A DNA stretch of 64,000 bases, taken from contig NZ_NJIH01000003.1 in NCBI RefSeq assembly GCF_002209565.1, positions 620,001 to 684,000 on the forward strand, given 5' to 3'. Within the stretch, counting starts at the first letter, position 1, and every line of letters starts with the position of its first letter. This stretch comes from Candidimonas nitroreducens. Lineage in GTDB: Bacteria; Pseudomonadota; Gammaproteobacteria; Burkholderiales; Burkholderiaceae_B. This document shows positions 23,156-31,190 of this stretch, piece after piece. The notes under the pieces were generated by a model, which was given only the letters and a program-made list of their open reading frames with translations, was not told the origin of the DNA and ran no database searches. Made by a program: the position numbers and the translations under genes.

Positions 23156-25282
23156 CTACGGCTCGCGCCCGGCCATGATGATGCGGGCATCGACGGCATA
23201 GATATCGCCGTCGCTGATTATCAGCGGGTTGATATCAAGTTCCTCGAGGTGCTTTTGCTCGTGGGCCAGGCTGCCGACTTGCACGAGCAGCATGGCAAGC
23301 TTGCGCTTGTCCACCGGCGCGGCGCCTCTCCAGCCATCTAGCATGGGCTTGCATCGCAGACGCTCCAGCATGGCCTCCGCCTGTTTTATGTTGATCGGCG
23401 CGGGGCATAGCTGGACGTCCTTCAACAACTCGACGAGTATCCCGCCCGCGCCGACCATTACAAGCGGGCCGAACACCGGATCTCTTTGTATGCCGACGAT
23501 CAACTCGGCGTCGGTCTTGATCATTGTCGAGACGAGAAATCCATCCAGGCGATGGCCGGCAAGCTGCAGCGCCTGCTCGATGGAAAGGCATGCCTGGCGC
23601 AAGGATTCTTCGTTCTTGAGATTGAGGCGAACCGCGCCGACATCGCTCTTGTGAACCAAGGTTGCACTAACCGCTTTGACAACGACGGCAACGGATCCAA
23701 GATCCTTCCACGCGGCGATGACTTCGTCGGGGCTGCCGGCCAGCCGCCATGGAGATGTCGGGATCCGGTAGGCCTCGAGGATCTTGCGCGACTCCGATTC
23801 CGGCAGGAATCCCGAGCCTGCTATCGGAGCCTGCGGCGTGGCCGGATCCGCGGCGTCGGCGTCTGGCGCCGGCATGCGTGCGCAGTTCCAGAGGGCTTGG
23901 AGGATTTTGATTGCGCCGGCCTGATTATTGACGAAGCCTTGCCGTCCGTCTTTCAGGATCTGTCGCGCCTTTTCGCCTACCGAGCTAGCCCCATATACAA
24001 CGATTAATGGCTTCTTATAGGCTTGGGCAACCTCGATGGCCGCCAACGCAACTTCTTCCATATACGGAAGTGTGGAGAGGTAGACGATTCCGCCATTTAC
24101 ATTGGCGTCTGCCATCGTGTTGCCGACGATTGCGGCGATGGGCGAAGTGAAGGTCGGGTCGGCCGGCACCCCGGGCTTCATTGCCGCAAAATCTATGGGC
24201 AGTGAAATTTCGCTGCCGGCTATAAGTGCGGAGAGTTTTTGTCGGGTCGCGTCGCCGAGTTGAGGCAGGGCGAGGCCGGCTTCCTCCAGTGAGTCGGCAA
24301 TCAAGGCTCCGCCGCCGCCCGAGCCGGAAAATACGGCGATATTGGGGCCGGCCATTCTGGCGCCGCCGTTCAATACCATCGCGCCTTCCAGCATATCGTA
24401 GACGTCGTCGAACAAAACCACCCCGTTGGCTCGGCATACTGCCTCGAACGCGGGCCAGGCTCCCGCCAGGCTGGCCGTGTGCGACATGACCGCCTTGCCG
24501 CCGGAGGCGCTGCGCCCCGATTTGACCGCGAGCACAGGCTTGTCCTGCTGCCTGGCTTTCTTGAGCAGGCATACGAATCGATCCGCTTCTTTTACCGCTT
24601 CGATATACATCGTGATCACTTGCGTAGCAGGATCGTCGATCAGGTATTCCAGAATATCGTTCTGGTCGATATCGTTTTGGTTTCCGAGCGACACCATTGT
24701 GCTGAAGCCGGCGCCCACGTCGATGCCGCGCGCCAGCATTGCGCCCATCAATGCTCCGCTCTGGGACACCATGCCGATGGATCCGACAGGAAGCTCATCG
24801 ACATATCCCATCGTTATGGCGGTCGTTGCCGCCAGGCGGTGTTGTGTATTGAGTACGCCCATGCAATTCGGGCCCAGAACCCGAATACCGCTTGCGCGAG
24901 CCAGATCCATTATTTGACGCTCCAGGGCAGCCCCTTTTTCGCCTGTTTCCGAAAATCCGGACGACAGTATGATCACGGAGCGCACTTTTTTCCTGGCACA
25001 CGCTTCCATGGCCGAAAGAACGTGATGGCTGGGCAGCACCAATACGGCCATATCGATTTCAGCGGGGCACTCGGCCAGCGACGGGTACGCTTGCTCGCCC
25101 ATTAATTGGCCGCCCTTTGGGTTGATGGGATAAAGCTTCCCATCGTGCCGATGCCGTGTCATGTATTGGAGCAGCCGGCCGCCCCATTTTTTATTATCTT
25201 TGGATGCTCCAAGAATCGCCACGCTGCGCGGGTGCAAGATCTCCCGTATCGACGCAAATTCCGTCCCTTTCATTGTATTCAT
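23156..25282 (-). CDS. Acyl-CoA synthetase, ADP-forming type (fused alpha-beta)
   Basis: A 708-residue NDP-forming acyl-CoA ligase. Residues about 1-130 are the CoA-binding domain ('LHPRSVAILGAS'). Succinyl-CoA-ligase-like domains follow, with the phospho-acceptor His in 'MSHTASLAG' near 265. An ATP-grasp domain begins near 490 and contains 'VVVKAVSATLVHKSDVGAV'. Such enzymes interconvert acyl-CoA plus ADP and Pi with acid plus ATP, or activate acids such as pimelate, ferulate or other carboxylates in catabolism. With the crotonase gene it suggests a CoA-dependent acid degradation step; substrate unknown. Confidence 0.88.
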   Translation of the reverse strand: MNTMKGTEFASIREILHPRSVAILGASKDNKKWGGRLLQYMTRHRHDGKLYPINPKGGQLMGEQAYPSLAECPAEIDMAVLVLPSHHVLSAMEACARKKVRSVIILSSGFSETGEKGAALERQIMDLARASGIRVLGPNCMGVLNTQHRLAATTAITMGYVDELPVGSIGMVSQSGALMGAMLARGIDVGAGFSTMVSLGNQNDIDQNDILEYLIDDPATQVITMYIEAVKEADRFVCLLKKARQQDKPVLAVKSGRSASGGKAVMSHTASLAGAWPAFEAVCRANGVVLFDDVYDMLEGAMVLNGGARMAGPNIAVFSGSGGGGALIADSLEEAGLALPQLGDATRQKLSALIAGSEISLPIDFAAMKPGVPADPTFTSPIAAIVGNTMADANVNGGIVYLSTLPYMEEVALAAIEVAQAYKKPLIVVYGASSVGEKARQILKDGRQGFVNNQAGAIKILQALWNCARMPAPDADAADPATPQAPIAGSGFLPESESRKILEAYRIPTSPWRLAGSPDEVIAAWKDLGSVAVVVKAVSATLVHKSDVGAVRLNLKNEESLRQACLSIEQALQLAGHRLDGFLVSTMIKTDAELIVGIQRDPVFGPLVMVGAGGILVELLKDVQLCPAPINIKQAEAMLERLRCKPMLDGWRGAAPVDKRKLAMLLVQVGSLAHEQKHLEELDINPLIISDGDIYAVDARIIMAGREP

Positions 25283-25757
25283 GCCTTCGTTAGCTATGTC
25301 TTGGAAGAACCGCTGGATGCTCCAATACTATTGCATTCATCACACCGCATGTTCAATTGAGATTTTTTTCAATTTTCTCTTATAAGAAACTGGATAAGAG
25401 CGATGCTCGGGTAGCGAGGCCGTGACGCGGTAATTTGCCTGGGTGAGCGGGCAGCGGAGCTGGCTGCAGAGCCGCCGCGCGTGCCGAAGGGCTATTCAGC
25501 AGAGGGGAAGCGGCCGCTGTTCAGCGCAGCCTGCTTGACAAAGATGACCCATATGTTGAAATGACCTATCATCATTTCGGATCGGCTGGATGGCTCGACG
25601 GAAAGACAGTCCATCTATGCATCAGTTTTTTCGATGCATAGAGACAAAATTATTTGGTATTGCTGGCGCAGCCTGCTCTATATAATTTCCCCAGGCATTA
25701 CCCCCCAGGCGTAACCAGCCCGGCATCAATATATGCAGGCGTTATATGCCGGGGTTT
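25283..25757. other. Intergenic region with hairpins and possible small RNA
   Basis: This 475-base stretch lies between the ligase gene start and the 3' end of lysR, both on the minus strand. No protein gene is evident. It contains a perfect inverted repeat at 25614-25642 and a promoter-to-terminator unit at 25660-25760 on the plus strand, listed separately. The remainder, 25390-25560, looks featureless apart from G+C-rich sequence. Confidence 0.5.
25614..25642. repeat. Perfect 10-base inverted repeat
   Basis: TCTATGCATC and GATGCATAGA are exact complements around a nine-base T-rich loop. There is no T-run after either arm, so it is more likely a protein site or RNA hairpin than a terminator. 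Confidence 0.55.
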
Positions 25758-25760
25758 TTA
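25660..25760 (+). ncRNA. Candidate small RNA with its own promoter and terminator
   Basis: A TATAAT box at 25681-25686 has TTGCTG 15 bases upstream (25660-25665). About 30 bases on, CCCGGCAT (25719-25726) pairs with ATGCCGGG (25746-25753), followed by TTTTTA. The predicted transcript is roughly 65 nt with no protein gene on that strand. The -35 match and spacing are poor. The terminator runs into the 3' end of lysR on the opposite strand, so antisense overlap is possible. Confidence 0.35.
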
Positions 25761-26657
25761 TGTCGAGCCCAGGCCTTGTTCGTATTCATTTACCTGAGCG
25801 AGCCGGGCAAAAGCGCCCAGTATTTGTGCGGTAAGTTTCTGCTGCGGGTTATTTCTGCGCTGGACTAGGCAAACTTCTCTGTTAAATCCGGGAATCAATA
25901 TGACCCGCAGCAATGGATCCAGGTGCCTCAGGTTGCCGCGAACCAATGGAACGATCGTTATTCCCAGGCCCTGCCTGACAACTGCCGTTACTGCGTCCAG
26001 CGAATTGAGTTCCATTTCGGGGCGAACTTCAATACCCAGCTGATGAAGAAAGTCGTCGATTTGCCGGCCGGCCCATGTGTGTCTGTCGAAGGCGATATAC
26101 GGTGAGGATTGAAACGCGGCGGCCAGGCTGTCGTAGGGGATGGGTTCTGGCAGCAATAGCGCGTAAGGCTCTGAGTAGAGATGGTTTACACAAAGGCTGG
26201 AAATGACGTGTTTGGGTGGCTGGGTAACGATCGCGGCGTCGAGAATGCCATTTTCCACCTGGGCCAGCAGTTCCGCCGAATTCCCGGCGATTATTTTCAC
26301 CTGGAGGTTGGCGGTTTCGATTTTCAGCCTATGCAGTACGGGAGGCAGCACTCCGGTAAGCGCACTGTTGACTACGCCGAGCGCCAGGTGGCCGGTAACG
26401 ACCTCATCCTGGGCCAGCATGAGCATTTCTTCGTGAAGGGCAAGTATTTGCTCGGCCAGTGGTATGAGGCGATGGCCGGTGGACGTAAGGCGCAAAGACC
26501 GGCTGGTGCGCACGAACAGTTCCGCGCCCAGTTTCTGCTCCAGCATTTTCAGCTGTGCGCTGACCGCCGCCGGAGACAGATGCACGCGATCGGCGGCCGC
26601 GGAAATGGTTCCGAGGTGATGTACGGCGAGAAAAGCCCGCAGGGAGCGAATCGGCAT
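25758..26657 (-). CDS. LysR-family transcriptional regulator
   Basis: A 299-residue LysR regulator. 'MPIRSLRAFLAVHHLGTISAAADRVHLSPAAVSAQ'-type N-terminus gives the helix-turn-helix, and the effector domain follows from about residue 90. I use the ATG at 26657; the frame extends to a TTG at 26705, which would cover the probable operator. It is divergent from the thiol dioxygenase operon, with a dyad at 26692-26706 between them, and it probably activates that operon in response to its substrate. Confidence 0.9.
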   Translation of the reverse strand: MPIRSLRAFLAVHHLGTISAAADRVHLSPAAVSAQLKMLEQKLGAELFVRTSRSLRLTSTGHRLIPLAEQILALHEEMLMLAQDEVVTGHLALGVVNSALTGVLPPVLHRLKIETANLQVKIIAGNSAELLAQVENGILDAAIVTQPPKHVISSLCVNHLYSEPYALLLPEPIPYDSLAAAFQSSPYIAFDRHTWAGRQIDDFLHQLGIEVRPEMELNSLDAVTAVVRQGLGITIVPLVRGNLRHLDPLLRVILIPGFNREVCLVQRRNNPQQKLTAQILGAFARLAQVNEYEQGLGST

Positions 26658-26691
26658 GGTTTTAGGCAGTATTTGAAAGCTTATTGGAGCA

Positions 26692-26706
26692 TTTGAATTC
26701 GTCAAA
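26692..26706. promoter_or_regulatory. LysR-type operator dyad
   Basis: TTTGA and TCAAA form a 5-5-5 dyad around ATTCG in the gap between the divergent lysR and dioxygenase genes. Position and symmetry fit a LysR recognition site. Confidence 0.45.
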
Positions 26707-26729
26707 TATCGAGTCGCATGGAGGACAAG

Positions 26730-27296
26730 ATGAATTACTCAAAGCCTTTTTCGCAATTTGTCGACGGGCTTACCCGGATCGTGACGAGCGCCGGAGGAAA
26801 TGAAGAAGAAATATTAAGTCGGGGAAAGCCGCTATTGGCCGATTTGGTTTCAAACGACAACTGGCTTCCGGAGGAGTTTGCGCAACCGCACCCGCAGTAT
26901 TACCAACAATACCTTTTGCATGCGGATCCCGAGGATCGGTTTTCAATTGTAAGTTTCGTGTGGGGGCCCGGTCAATTCACTCCCATCCACGACCATACCG
27001 TCTGGGCGTTGATCGGCATGATGCGCGGCTCCGAGAAGGGCGAGCGATTCGCTTTGAATGCCCCGGGAACGCCCATGACACGGCTGTCCGAGGATGTCTT
27101 GACTCCGGGTATGGTCGACTGTGTGTCTCCCCGGCTTGGGGATATTCACCGGGTTTCGAATGTATATAGCGATAAGGTTTCCATAAGCGTTCACGCTTAT
27201 GGCGGGAATATCGGAAAAATACGGCGCCATGTCTATGCGCAAGAGACGGGCGGTAAAAAGGAATTCGTTTCCGGATATTCAAACAAAGATATTTGA
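26730..27296 (+). CDS. Thiol dioxygenase, cysteine/3-mercaptopropionate dioxygenase-like
   Basis: A 188-residue cupin of the cysteine-dioxygenase family, which adds O2 to a thiol to give a sulfinate using mononuclear Fe. The three His ligands are visible: 'PIHDHTVWALIG' (about 87 and 89) and 'GDIHRVSN' (about 140). The C-terminus 'FVSGYSN' is typical. The sequence resembles the bacterial branch whose members often prefer 3-mercaptopropionate to cysteine. GGAGG precedes the ATG at 26730. It heads an operon with a Bug receptor, which suggests uptake and oxidation of a thiol acid; substrate is inference. Confidence 0.85.
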   Translation: MNYSKPFSQFVDGLTRIVTSAGGNEEEILSRGKPLLADLVSNDNWLPEEFAQPHPQYYQQYLLHADPEDRFSIVSFVWGPGQFTPIHDHTVWALIGMMRGSEKGERFALNAPGTPMTRLSEDVLTPGMVDCVSPRLGDIHRVSNVYSDKVSISVHAYGGNIGKIRRHVYAQETGGKKEFVSGYSNKDI

Positions 27297-27485
27297 CAGT
27301 GGGCCGCAATTTGCGGATCCGCTTTTCTATGACGATATAAGACGTGGTGTCGCCCATGGCTGCCCGAGGCTGAAGCCGATCGGGCCGGCTGGCTGCATAT
27401 TGGGCGCTGAAGTATTCAGAGGTGAATGGTGTTTGTTTGATCTGTCAAAGCCATGGAATTACTGGCAAAAAGGAGTGTGAAGGTG

Positions 27486-28445
27486 ATGATTTCAAAAAAA
27501 GCAATTAAATGTCTTGTCGCGGGAACCGCGCTATTGGTTTCATATAGCGCATCCGCTGCGTGGCCGGATAGGCCCTTGACGATAGTGGCCCCCTACGCGC
27601 CCGGCGGGAATGCGGATGTTTTGGCCAGGCTGATCGGGAAGGCGGTCGGCGAACGCCTGGGGCAGACCGTAATTGTCGAAAATCGCCCCGGAGCGGGCGG
27701 TATGGTGGGGTCGGCATACGTCGCGCATGCGAAGCCGGACGGGTATACGTTCTTGCTCGGCAGCATTGCCAACACGCTTTACCCGTATTTCTACAAGAAG
27801 GTGCCGTACGATGTGAAGTCCAGCCTTCAGCCGGTTTCCCAAGTGGTCAGCATTCCGAATCTGGTTGCTGTCGCGCCGAAATCGAAATTCAAGAATCTTC
27901 AAGAGATTATCGCCGAGGCGAAATCCCACCCCGGGGCGGTGAGTTGTGCCACCACCGGGGTCGGAACCAGCACGTATTTGTCGTGCGAGCTCATCAAGCT
28001 GCGCCTGGGCGTCAATATAACGGACGTTCCTTATAAGGGCGGGATTCCGGCGATTACCGACGTGATTGGCGGCCAGGTAAATTTCGTCATCGCGAATGAG
28101 GCGCTGCCCTTTATCAAGGACGGGCGGCTCAGGGGCATTGCCGTGACCTCGGAAAAGCCGACCTCTCTGGCGCCCAGCATCACGCCGGTTTCCAGCATGA
28201 TCAAAGGCTTCAATGTCGTTTCCTGGTACGGCATATTTGCGCCGTCCCATACTCCGAAGCAGATCACCGAAAAATTGGCCCACGAGGTTGCCGAGGCGTT
28301 GAAATCAAAAGAGGTGCTTGACCGTTTGACGGTATTGGGGGCTACACCGGTCAGCAGTACTCCGGCGGAGTTCAAAAAATATTTTGACTCCGAACTGGAA
28401 GGTTGGGGAAAGATAACTAAAGAGATGAATGTCACACCCAGCTAG
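27486..28445 (+). CDS. Bug/TctC-family periplasmic solute receptor
   Basis: A 319-residue receptor with a Sec signal, residues 1-21, ending 'SYSASAAW'. Family motifs are 'VAPYAPGGNADVLARLI', 'RPGAGGMVGSAYVAHAKPDGYTF'-type sequence and 'VPYKGGIPAITDVIGG'. AGGAG lies 10 bases before the ATG, or seven before a GTG at 27483. It follows the thiol dioxygenase by 189 bases in which I see nothing convincing. A strong hairpin terminator follows. Confidence 0.92.
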   Translation: MISKKAIKCLVAGTALLVSYSASAAWPDRPLTIVAPYAPGGNADVLARLIGKAVGERLGQTVIVENRPGAGGMVGSAYVAHAKPDGYTFLLGSIANTLYPYFYKKVPYDVKSSLQPVSQVVSIPNLVAVAPKSKFKNLQEIIAEAKSHPGAVSCATTGVGTSTYLSCELIKLRLGVNITDVPYKGGIPAITDVIGGQVNFVIANEALPFIKDGRLRGIAVTSEKPTSLAPSITPVSSMIKGFNVVSWYGIFAPSHTPKQITEKLAHEVAEALKSKEVLDRLTVLGATPVSSTPAEFKKYFDSELEGWGKITKEMNVTPS

Positions 28446-28469
28446 ACTCGAATTTCAAATACTTAACCG

Positions 28470-28497
28470 GGCACTTCATGTTGAAGTGCCTTTATTT
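28470..28497 (+). terminator. Rho-independent terminator inside the operon
   Basis: GGCACTTCA pairs perfectly with TGAAGTGCC around a TGT loop, followed by TTTATTT. It stands between the Bug gene and the AhpD-like gene, so it either ends the first transcript or attenuates read-through to the enzymes downstream. Confidence 0.8.
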
Positions 28498-28514
28498 CAG
28501 AGAGAGAAACTTCC

Positions 28515-28856
28515 ATGCTGAACGATTGGAAAGCACAACTGAGCAATACTCGTAAAGCCGCCGCGACGCTCGCCAATGCCAACCCCAAATTCATCCAGGC
28601 ATTCCAGGCGCTGAATGCCGCCCAGGGCGCAAACGGGCATCTGGATGCCAAGACCCGCGAGCTGATCGCTCTGGCGGTTGCCGTGACGACCCGGTGCGAC
28701 GGCTGCATCGCCTCGCACGCTTCGGCCGCGCGGCAAGCGGGCGCTACGGAAGGAGAGCTGAGCGAGGCCCTGGGAACGGCGATCGCCCTGAATGCGGGGG
28801 CGGCTTACGTTTATTCAGTCCGGGCGATGGAAGCGCACCAACAGTTCGGCGAATAA
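28515..28856 (+). CDS. Carboxymuconolactone decarboxylase/AhpD-family protein
   Basis: A 113-residue all-helical protein of the AhpD-like group. 'LIALAVAVTTRCDGCIASHASAA' carries the redox CxxC (CDGC) with the downstream His, the proton-relay arrangement of alkylhydroperoxidase D-like proteins. Such proteins are small thiol peroxidases or of unknown role. AGAGAGAAA lies before the ATG. It stands 29 bases before the enolase-superfamily gene, so they are co-transcribed. Confidence 0.88.
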   Translation: MLNDWKAQLSNTRKAAATLANANPKFIQAFQALNAAQGANGHLDAKTRELIALAVAVTTRCDGCIASHASAARQAGATEGELSEALGTAIALNAGAAYVYSVRAMEAHQQFGE

Positions 28857-28885
28857 CCAAGCCACCCGTCTCTACAAGGAACATC

Positions 28886-30085
28886 ATGAAAGTCGAAGCG
28901 ATCGAAACCTTGACCTGCGATGCGGGCTGGCGGAACTATTTCTTTTTGAAAATTACCGCCGACAATGGCCTGGTCGGATGGAGCGAGTACGACGAAGGAT
29001 TCGGTTCCCCCGGAGTAACGAGCGTCATTGAACAGCTGGGACGGCGCTTGGTGGGGCAGCGTGTCACCGCGCACGAGCGCTTTTTCCAGGAAGCGAGTGC
29101 GTTGACGCGGCCCGCCCCCGGCAGCGTCATTGCAGAGGGGATCGGCGCTCTGGAGAATGCCTTGCTCGACTTGAAGGCAAAGCATCTCGGTGTTCCTTGC
29201 TATGAATTGTTGGGTGGCAAGCTGCGCGACAAGATCCGGGTGTACTGGTCGCATTGCGCCACCTGGCGTATCAGCCATCCGAATTTTTATAAGCCGGCCA
29301 TTACCGGCCTCGAAGGGGTGAAGCAGGCCGGCAGGGAAGTGCGAGAACGGGGGTTCACGGCGCTCAAGACCAATATGTTCATCCATGACGACGGGCTTCC
29401 GTACGCCTGGAGGCCGGGGTTCGCCGTTCCCTTCCAGCCCGAGCTGAATGTCGACAAGAAGGTGATCGGCAACGTGCGCAGGCACCTGGAGGCTTTGCGC
29501 GAAGGGGCGGGGCCGGACATCGACATTCTTGTCGATGTGAACTTCAACATGAAGTCCGAAGGCCTGTTGCGGCTTTTGCGGGCCATCGAGGATCTCGACC
29601 TGTTCTGGGTGGAGGTTGACACCTATAATCCGAAAGCCCTGGCGCATGTGCGTCAGCGCAGCCCTCATCCGATCAGTTCGTGCGAGACGCTGTTTGGCGT
29701 GCGCGGTTTCATGCCGTACCTGGAAGCCCAGGCCATGGATGTCGGAATAGTCGACACCATCTGGAATGGCGTCTGGCAGTCGATGAAGATCGCCGCGATA
29801 TGCGATGCGCACGATGTCAATATCGCTCCTCATAATTTTTACGGCGATTTGTGCACCATGATCAATGCGCAGTTTGCCGCGGCGGTTCCCAATTTGAGGA
29901 TCATGGAGTGCGATATCGACCGCTTGCCGTGGGAAAGCGAGCTATATACACATACGCCGGAATTCGAAGACGGATACCTGCTCGTGCCCGACCGGCCTGG
30001 GTGGGGAACGGAGCCGATCGAGGAGGCGCTGCGCGCACATCCGCCGAAGGTGGCCGGAGGGCTGCTGCAGTACAAACGCAGCTAG
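28886..30085 (+). CDS. Enolase-superfamily acid dehydratase (mandelate racemase/MLE type)
   Basis: A 399-residue member of the mandelate racemase/muconate lactonizing group. The capping domain spans about residues 1-125. In the barrel, metal ligands are Asp in 'LVDVNFNM', Glu in 'FWVEVDTY' and Glu in 'SSCETLFG'. 'NIAPHNFYG' gives the catalytic His, and 'TALKTNMF' sits at the second-strand Lys position. This resembles acid-sugar dehydratases, but the exact reaction cannot be assigned. The next gene encodes a 2-hydroxyacid dehydrogenase, a natural partner for a 2-keto product. Confidence 0.88.
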   Translation: MKVEAIETLTCDAGWRNYFFLKITADNGLVGWSEYDEGFGSPGVTSVIEQLGRRLVGQRVTAHERFFQEASALTRPAPGSVIAEGIGALENALLDLKAKHLGVPCYELLGGKLRDKIRVYWSHCATWRISHPNFYKPAITGLEGVKQAGREVRERGFTALKTNMFIHDDGLPYAWRPGFAVPFQPELNVDKKVIGNVRRHLEALREGAGPDIDILVDVNFNMKSEGLLRLLRAIEDLDLFWVEVDTYNPKALAHVRQRSPHPISSCETLFGVRGFMPYLEAQAMDVGIVDTIWNGVWQSMKIAAICDAHDVNIAPHNFYGDLCTMINAQFAAAVPNLRIMECDIDRLPWESELYTHTPEFEDGYLLVPDRPGWGTEPIEEALRAHPPKVAGGLLQYKRS

Positions 30086-30145
30086 CTCCTGCTGCAGCCG
30101 GTTTCTGCTCTATCCATCAGCCCAACCATCACCCGATTGAATGTC

Positions 30146-31063
30146 ATGAAATTGCTTGTACCCGAAAGAATCCTTCCACAACAACTGGAGCGCCTGCAGC
30201 GCGAACACGATGTTCACTATGATGCGACATTGTTTGAAAGAGCGGATGACCTGATCGAGTCGGCCAGGGATGCCGCCGGCATCATCGTGCGCAACGTGAC
30301 CCAGGTTCGAGGGCCGCTGCTGGAGGCCATGAAGGACTGCCGGGTGGTGGGGCGGCTGGGCGTGGGTCTGGACAACATCGACATGGATGCGTGCGCCAAG
30401 CGCGGGATCAAGGTGATTCCCGCCGTGGGCGCAAATGCGCTGTCCGTGGCGGAATATGTCGTAACGACAGCGATGATGCTGCGGCGGCGAGCCTATCTCG
30501 GAACCGAAGCTGTGGCGCATGGCCTCTGGCCCAAGCTGGCCATGGTGCAAGGCCGTGAAATTGCAGGGGCGACGCTGGGCATCGTCGGCTTCGGCTCGAT
30601 CGGCAAGGCCGTGGCGAAATTGGCTGGCAATGTGGGCATGTCCGTCGTTGCGCATGACGCAAAGGCCACATCGGCGGACGGGCTTGAGGGGGTGAAGTTC
30701 ATGTCCCTGGAGCAGCTCTTGGGCACGAGCGACGTGGTAACGCTGCACCTGCCGAGCATCCCGGCCACGCACAACTTATTCGATGCGGCGATGCTGGCGC
30801 GCATGAAGCCCGGCGGAATTCTGATAAATAGCGCTCGCGGCGGCATCGTCGACGAGGCGGCGGTGGTCGATGCCCTGAAAGCCGGGCATTTGGGCGGGGC
30901 CGCCATCGATGTGTTCGTCCAAGAGCCGCTTAAGGACACCCCTATTTTTCATGACGTGCCGAACCTGATCCTTACTCCGCATATTGCCGGAGTGACCCAG
31001 GACTCTGAATGGCGGGTCACCGACCTGGTAGTCGGCGAAGTATTGAAGTTCTTGGCCGCTTAG
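30146..31063 (+). CDS. D-2-hydroxyacid dehydrogenase, phosphoglycerate-dehydrogenase-like
   Basis: A 305-residue NAD(P)-dependent dehydrogenase. 'GRLGVGLDNIDMDACAKRGI' is the substrate domain, 'LGIVGFGSIGKAVAKLA' is the Rossmann GxGxxG, and the catalytic triad is Arg in 'NSARGGIVDE', Glu in 'FVQEPL' and His in 'LTPHIAGVT'. It lacks the ACT domain of serine-biosynthesis SerA. The ATG at 30146 is used; a TTG nine bases earlier is also in frame. Last gene of the block, probably interconverting the keto and hydroxy acid of this pathway. Confidence 0.9.
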   Translation: MKLLVPERILPQQLERLQREHDVHYDATLFERADDLIESARDAAGIIVRNVTQVRGPLLEAMKDCRVVGRLGVGLDNIDMDACAKRGIKVIPAVGANALSVAEYVVTTAMMLRRRAYLGTEAVAHGLWPKLAMVQGREIAGATLGIVGFGSIGKAVAKLAGNVGMSVVAHDAKATSADGLEGVKFMSLEQLLGTSDVVTLHLPSIPATHNLFDAAMLARMKPGGILINSARGGIVDEAAVVDALKAGHLGGAAIDVFVQEPLKDTPIFHDVPNLILTPHIAGVTQDSEWRVTDLVVGEVLKFLAA

Positions 31064-31110
31064 CGCCATACCTTTCGGGGCTCTCCGGCTTGTAAGGGAA
31101 GCCGCCCGCG

Positions 31111-31155
31111 AAAAAACAAGGCGTCCCCGCGCTTGCGAGCGTCGGGGGCGCCTTG
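31111..31155 (-). terminator. Rho-independent terminator for the acyl-CoA dehydrogenase operon
   Basis: A long imperfect hairpin at 31117-31155, with arms starting CAAGGCG and ending CGCCTTG, is followed on the minus strand by six Ts. It ends the minus-strand transcript and may also stop the convergent plus-strand operon. Confidence 0.75.
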
Positions 31156-31190
31156 CTTGCGGGCCGCATGTGTGCGGCTCGCGGAATCTT

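Noticed and set aside
27199-27480. A 93-codon frame overlapping the end of the thiol dioxygenase and the spacer before the Bug gene
   Set aside because: No ribosome binding site, no known domain, and it starts well inside the dioxygenase gene in another frame. The spacer part might be a decayed gene, but I cannot support it.
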